8,321 bases of DNA from Marinospirillum sp. (lineage in GTDB: Bacteria; Pseudomonadota; Gammaproteobacteria; Pseudomonadales; Halomonadaceae): contig SKHR01000193.1 in the NCBI GenBank assembly GCA_007116865.1, positions 1 to 8,321 of the forward strand, given 5' to 3'. Position 1 is the first letter of the stretch. Each line of letters opens with the position of its first letter. The translations under genes and the position numbers were made by a program. The notes beneath the pieces were generated by a model. It saw only the letters and a list, made by a program, of their open reading frames with translations. It had not been told where the DNA came from and did no database searches. Positions 6,232 through 8,321 of the stretch are shown here, piece by piece.

Positions 6232-6728
6232 ATCGAAACATTTCACCGCATTTTCTGCCACATATCAAACAAAGCATTCCGCTGACCCAACATATGGGCA
6301 TCACTGACTTGTATTGGGACAATCAAGCATTGAAAATGCACCTTGCCTTGCCGCCCCTGGTCAATGACAAGGGAACCGGCTTCGGTGGTGGAATCGCCGC
6401 GGCAGCCACCCTGCTCGGCTGGTGTCATCTGACTTTGTTGTTACAAGGTATAGGCCAAATCAGTCCCGTTGTGGTGGGGCATTCACAAAATCAATTCAAA
6501 CGCCCAATCACCTCAGACCTGGTCATGACCTGCCAGGCCCTTGACGCGGATTCCGAGCTTGGCTGCCTGCAGGACTATATGCAAGGTCGGCGTGCACGTC
6601 TCACATTGGAAGTGCAGGTCATAGAAAACAAGGAGCTGGCCTTTTGGTATCAAGGCCAATACATCGCACTGGGGAATACAAGTGGTGCCCAAAATTTATC
6701 AGCAACTGGTCGAACACCTACCCGATAA
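6219..6728 (+). CDS. Standalone YiiD_C hot-dog protein, MadB-like (putative malonyl-ACP decarboxylase or thioesterase)
   Basis: 169 residues with one hot-dog domain of the YiiD_C family (PF09500, often labelled thioesterase). The key loop is PPLVNDKGTGFGGGIAAAATLLGW (45-68): N, K-G-T and F-G-G are the family hallmark. In the studied Mad proteins the hot-dog domain decarboxylates malonyl-ACP to acetyl-ACP, allowing fatty-acid synthesis to start without FabH, and a loop Asn (Asn45 of Shewanella MadB) is essential; N49 is the likely equivalent here. E. coli YiiD/MadA carries an extra N-terminal GNAT domain that is absent here, hence MadB-like. Another Asn frequent slightly earlier in this loop is replaced by L47, so activity is not certain. 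AAAGGAA at 6204-6210, 8 bases upstream, fixes the ATG. It overlaps the nitroreductase by 13 bases and the next gene by 47 bases; residues 155-169 are encoded in that second overlap and look non-conserved and basic. Confidence 0.82.
   Translation: MVAVNRNISPHFLPHIKQSIPLTQHMGITDLYWDNQALKMHLALPPLVNDKGTGFGGGIAAAATLLGWCHLTLLLQGIGQISPVVVGHSQNQFKRPITSDLVMTCQALDADSELGCLQDYMQGRRARLTLEVQVIENKELAFWYQGQYIALGNTSGAQNLSATGRTPTR
6671..6675 (+). promoter_or_regulatory. Ribosome binding site setting a GTG start for the diguanylate cyclase
   Basis: GGGGA lies 6 bases before GTG 6682 and 9 before GTG 6685. An in-frame TAG at 6622-6624 closes the frame upstream and no ATG is available between, so one of these tandem GTG codons must be the start. 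The site is inside the MadB-like gene. Confidence 0.7.
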
Positions 6729-8321
6729 TTTTTATTTTTATGCCCTGGATCCACAGGGCTACTTTACCTATGTCAGTCCGAACCTCTGCCAGCGCCTTGG
6801 CTGGCCTGAGGAGGCTTTTAAACACCACTATGCCAAACTGCTGACCGACCACCCACTCAAACAGCAGGCGGTCAAAAAAACCGAACTGGCACTCAAAGGA
6901 TTTGCGCAAAAACCCTATCTGGTTGTAGTCCGCCATGAAGACCAGTCTTTGCGCTGGTTGGAACTGACTGAAACCCCAATTCTCAATGACCAGGGGGAGG
7001 TCATCGGTGTCAATGGCATCGCCCAGGATGTTACCCAGCGCCGGGTTGCTGAAGAATCCTCCGAAGCACTGCGTCACTTTTACAAAACAGCGGCAGAACT
7101 GGCGCTGGCCAACAACCGCCTGCGCCTGAAAGATCTGGATTCCGGCCTTACCAGTTGCCTGAGAATCCTTGGAGAATACCTCAACGCCAGCCGCGCTTAT
7201 TTATTTCATAACGACCTGATCGCCCGTACCTGGAGCAATACCCATGAATGGTGTGCCCCGGATATCCCATCGGTCATTCATGACCTGCAAGACGTGCCTT
7301 TTGAGCTCTTTCCCGGCCTGATTGAGCGCTTTCATCGCGGTGAAGCCCTGGTACTGGAAAAGCTCGACGACCTGCCCACAGAAATGGCAGCCACCGCACG
7401 CCCGATTCTTGCTGATCAAGGCATTCGCTCAGTGCTGATGCAACCCATGCAAATCGAAGGCGAGTTACTGGGTTTCATCGGCTTTGATGACAACCTTCAG
7501 GAGCGCGAATTCACCGATCTGGAACAGGCACTACTGCGCCTGGCTGCCGATAATTTTGCCGCCACCCTGGCACGCTACCGGGAATATCAAAGAGCCGCCC
7601 AGGCGCGGGATGAGCTGGCGCTGGATGTGATTCGCCGCAAGGCTGCCGAAGAGCAGCTACGCCTATCTGCCAGCGTGTTCACCCATGCCAGAGAAGGCAT
7701 CCTGATCACCGATGCCGATGCCTATATCATCGACGTCAACCAGGCATTCACCCAAATCACCGGCTATAGCCGTGATGAAACCCTGGGACGCAAAGCCGGT
7801 TTCCTCAAATCCGGCCAACACAGTGAACAGTTTTACCAAAAAATGTGGCAAAACCTGCTGGATAACGGCTACTGGCAAGGTGAAATCTGGAATCAACACA
7901 AGGACGGGCGAACCTACGCCGAGCTTTTAACCATCAGTGCAGTAGGGGATAGTCACGGCCAGGTTCAACACTATGTCGGGCTGTTTTCTGATATCACCCT
8001 GCAAAAGCGCCAGGAAGAACAGCTACAACGCATCGCCCACTATGACGCCCTCACTGGTCTGCCTAACCGGGTTCTGCTCGCCGATCGGCTGCAGACCGCC
8101 ATGCGCCGAACCGCACGAGAAAAAAGCCTGCTAGGCGTTTTCTACATCGACCTTGATGGTTTTAAAGCGGTCAATGATGCCCAAGGTCACCAGGCCGGGG
8201 ACTATCTGCTCGCCAACCTGGCCGAACGCATGCAAATTATTCTTCGCGAGATGGACACCATCAGCCGAGTGGGCGGCGATGAGTTTGTCGCGGTGATCAC
8301 AGACCTGCAAACGGACACCCA
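6682..8321 (+). CDS. Cytosolic PAS-GAF-PAS sensor diguanylate cyclase (3' truncated)
   Basis: The first 546 residues are present and the frame is still open at the window edge. Order: PAS (about 5-121; LPDNFYFYALDPQG to QDVTQRR), GAF (about 134-300), charged helical linker (about 300-328; RRKAAEEQL), PAS (about 330-443; FTHAREGILITDAD, NQAFTQITGYS, FSDITLQKR), then GGDEF from about 450. The GGDEF domain shows HYDALTGLPNR (453-463), the metal-binding D490 in FYIDLDGFK, VNDAQGHQAGD and the active-site GGDEF (531-535). RxxD at 522-525 lies exactly five residues before it, the canonical inhibitory site for c-di-GMP feedback. No membrane segment or signal peptide is seen, so sensing is intracellular. 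No ligand can be named; the second PAS resembles those of many PAS-GGDEF-EAL proteins, and an EAL domain may follow beyond the edge. The GTG start overlaps the MadB-like gene by 47 bases. Confidence 0.93.
   Translation, partial: MVPKIYQQLVEHLPDNFYFYALDPQGYFTYVSPNLCQRLGWPEEAFKHHYAKLLTDHPLKQQAVKKTELALKGFAQKPYLVVVRHEDQSLRWLELTETPILNDQGEVIGVNGIAQDVTQRRVAEESSEALRHFYKTAAELALANNRLRLKDLDSGLTSCLRILGEYLNASRAYLFHNDLIARTWSNTHEWCAPDIPSVIHDLQDVPFELFPGLIERFHRGEALVLEKLDDLPTEMAATARPILADQGIRSVLMQPMQIEGELLGFIGFDDNLQEREFTDLEQALLRLAADNFAATLARYREYQRAAQARDELALDVIRRKAAEEQLRLSASVFTHAREGILITDADAYIIDVNQAFTQITGYSRDETLGRKAGFLKSGQHSEQFYQKMWQNLLDNGYWQGEIWNQHKDGRTYAELLTISAVGDSHGQVQHYVGLFSDITLQKRQEEQLQRIAHYDALTGLPNRVLLADRLQTAMRRTAREKSLLGVFYIDLDGFKAVNDAQGHQAGDYLLANLAERMQIILREMDTISRVGGDEFVAVITDLQTDT

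Noticed and set aside
1..8321. Mobile elements, CRISPR arrays, tRNA or rRNA genes, phage or defence genes
   Set aside because: No transposase, integrase, terminal repeats, spaced direct repeats or RNA-gene folds were seen, and coding sequence accounts for nearly all of the window.

Overview
The window reads as a stretch of ordinary chromosome from a Gammaproteobacterium. The polyamine permease PotI, the YadG/YadH transporter pair and the YdjA-type nitroreductase all strongly resemble their enterobacterial counterparts. The standalone hot-dog protein and the PAS-GAF-PAS-GGDEF architecture fit a free-living, probably aquatic lineage; genus cannot be assigned from the sequence alone. Genes are tightly packed. 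I see no mobile element, tRNA, rRNA, CRISPR array or phage remnant.

Layout. Bases 1-674 (+) hold the 3' part of potI, the last gene of a spermidine/putrescine ABC importer whose other genes lie outside the window. Converging on it is a minus-strand operon, nfeD (2883-1507) then a slipin/stomatin gene (1474-704): a membrane serine protease and its probable SPFH-scaffold partner. This operon ends in a strong intrinsic terminator whose DNA lies inside the 3' end of potI. A 131-137 bp divergent region with an extended -10 promoter leads to yadG-yadH (3021-4771, +), an ABC-2 exporter pair with a GTGA start/stop overlap. These end at a perfect 10-bp inverted repeat that overlaps the last codons and stop of the next, convergent gene.

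That gene (5562-4795, -) encodes an unrecognised single-pass membrane protein with a highly acidic, low-complexity tail carrying five D/E-hydrophobic-LL-like motifs. It is divergent from a compact plus-strand operon of three overlapping genes: a YdjA-type nitroreductase (5662-6231), a standalone YiiD_C/MadB-like hot-dog protein (6219-6728), and a cytosolic PAS-GAF-PAS-diguanylate cyclase (6682 to beyond the end). The cyclase has an intact GGDEF active site and a correctly spaced RxxD inhibitory site.

How they may work together. The NfeD-slipin pair is a known membrane quality-control type module. YadGH is a complete exporter with unknown substrate. The nitroreductase / MadB-like / cyclase operon would put a flavin reductase, a possible fatty-acid-initiation enzyme and a c-di-GMP sensor enzyme on one transcript; that functional link is inference. 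I found no clearly new system. The best candidates for novelty are the acidic-motif membrane protein and this overlapping three-gene operon.
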